Origin: Clostridiaceae bacterium
GTDB taxonomy: Bacteria; Bacillota; Clostridia; Saccharofermentanales; DTU023
NCBI GenBank assembly: GCA_012841145.1
Contig: DUVH01000011.1
Coordinates: forward strand, 24,904-88,903
Direction: 5' to 3'
DNA: 64,000 nucleotides
Shown: positions 63,825 through 64,000 of the stretch, in pieces
Layout: each line of letters opens with the position of its first letter
Position numbering within the stretch: the first letter of the stretch is position 1
Notes under the pieces: model-generated
Seen by the model: only the letters and a program-made list of their open reading frames with translations
What the model was told of the DNA's origin: nothing
Databases searched by the model: none
Program-made: the position numbers and the translations under genes

Positions 63825-64000
63825 CTTCAAGTATGAGCGACTACGTGTGGAGACAACTTCAAGCAAGAGTGATGACGTATAGGCACGACTTTGAACAAGA
63901 GTGATGACGTTTGGGAACAGCTTTTAGCACGAGCCATTACGTTTGTGAACAAATTCGGACACGAGCGATGACGTGTGAAAACAGCTTCGAGCATGAGCGA
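63825..64000. repeat. Degenerate 32-bp tandem array running off the window
   Basis: Related units start at 63825, 63857, 63889, 63921, 63953 and 63985, always exactly 32 bp apart. A rough consensus is CTTCAAGCACGAGCGATGAC followed by GTGTGGGAACAA. Units touch directly with no spacers. The array continues past the window end. By analogy with the other arrays here it may be derived from the end of a minus-strand gene further on. Confidence 0.9.

Noticed and set aside
63825-64000. Possible CRISPR array
   Set aside because: Units of 32 bp follow each other without unique spacers and drift in sequence; no cas genes are near.

Overview
The window looks like a chromosomal segment of an anaerobic, fermentative, monoderm Bacillota, most likely class Clostridia. 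The evidence is a pyruvate:ferredoxin oxidoreductase, pyruvate phosphate dikinase, a DnaD-type plus DnaI-type helicase-loading pair, RemA, an HPr/Crh-like protein, a long-form hibernation factor, single-chain glycyl-tRNA synthetase, HemZ, and a dockerin/cohesin pair of the kind known from cellulosome-forming Clostridia. By eye the base composition is near 50 percent GC. No tRNA, rRNA, IS element, prophage or CRISPR array was found.

Layout. 1-5.4 kb: end of PFOR, helicase-loading proteins, acpS and a membrane protein with a degenerate NlpC/P60 domain. 5.5-9.5 kb: an acidic repeat lipoprotein, then a VTC-domain / DUF4956 / CotH-kinase module. 9.6-17.2 kb: a nucleoside uptake operon (BMP lipoprotein, ATPase, two permeases) ending in two nucleoside hydrolases and a flavodoxin-fold oxidoreductase. 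17.2-21.2 kb: rpmG-secE-nusG-rplK-rplA-(L10 leader)-rplJ-rplL, closed by a terminator and not followed by rpoBC. 21.5-22.6 kb: gap. 22.8-29.1 kb: F-type ATP synthase genes B-E-F-A-G-D-C without an atpH (delta) gene. 29.2-30.9 kb: an OPT transporter on the minus strand. 31-36 kb: hpf, pcrA and two HD-domain nucleotide hydrolases. 36-45.2 kb: a cell-envelope block with a dockerin-tagged glucosaminidase, a membrane-anchored cohesin protein, GtrA, FolC, a TPR-like protein and a DacF-type carboxypeptidase. 45.4-48.6 kb: rplM-rpsI, tsaE-tsaB-rimI and an HPr-like protein. 48.7-58 kb: uvrC, a phosphoesterase, yicC-remA-gmk-rpoZ, glyQS and ppdK. 58-64 kb: an acyltransferase-like membrane protein, hemZ, a phosphoesterase and an NCS2 purine permease (the last two on the minus strand), and a degenerate 32-bp tandem array at the edge.

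The most unusual signals are these. (1) At least four genes (dacF, ppdK, the DUF1624 gene and the minus-strand phosphoesterase) have one or more degenerate copies of their own 3' end repeated just downstream. A similar duplication spans the atpF/atpA junction, and an exact-period 32-bp array runs off the window. (2) A peptidoglycan hydrolase carrying a dockerin sits next to a single-span membrane protein carrying one cohesin and a long acidic cytoplasmic tail, which suggests a cell-wall docking system rather than a cellulose-degrading one. (3) The ATP synthase operon lacks delta and has a duplicated alpha N-terminus. (4) An HPr homologue has lost His15 but kept Ser46. (5) An NlpC/P60 domain has lost its catalytic Cys and His.
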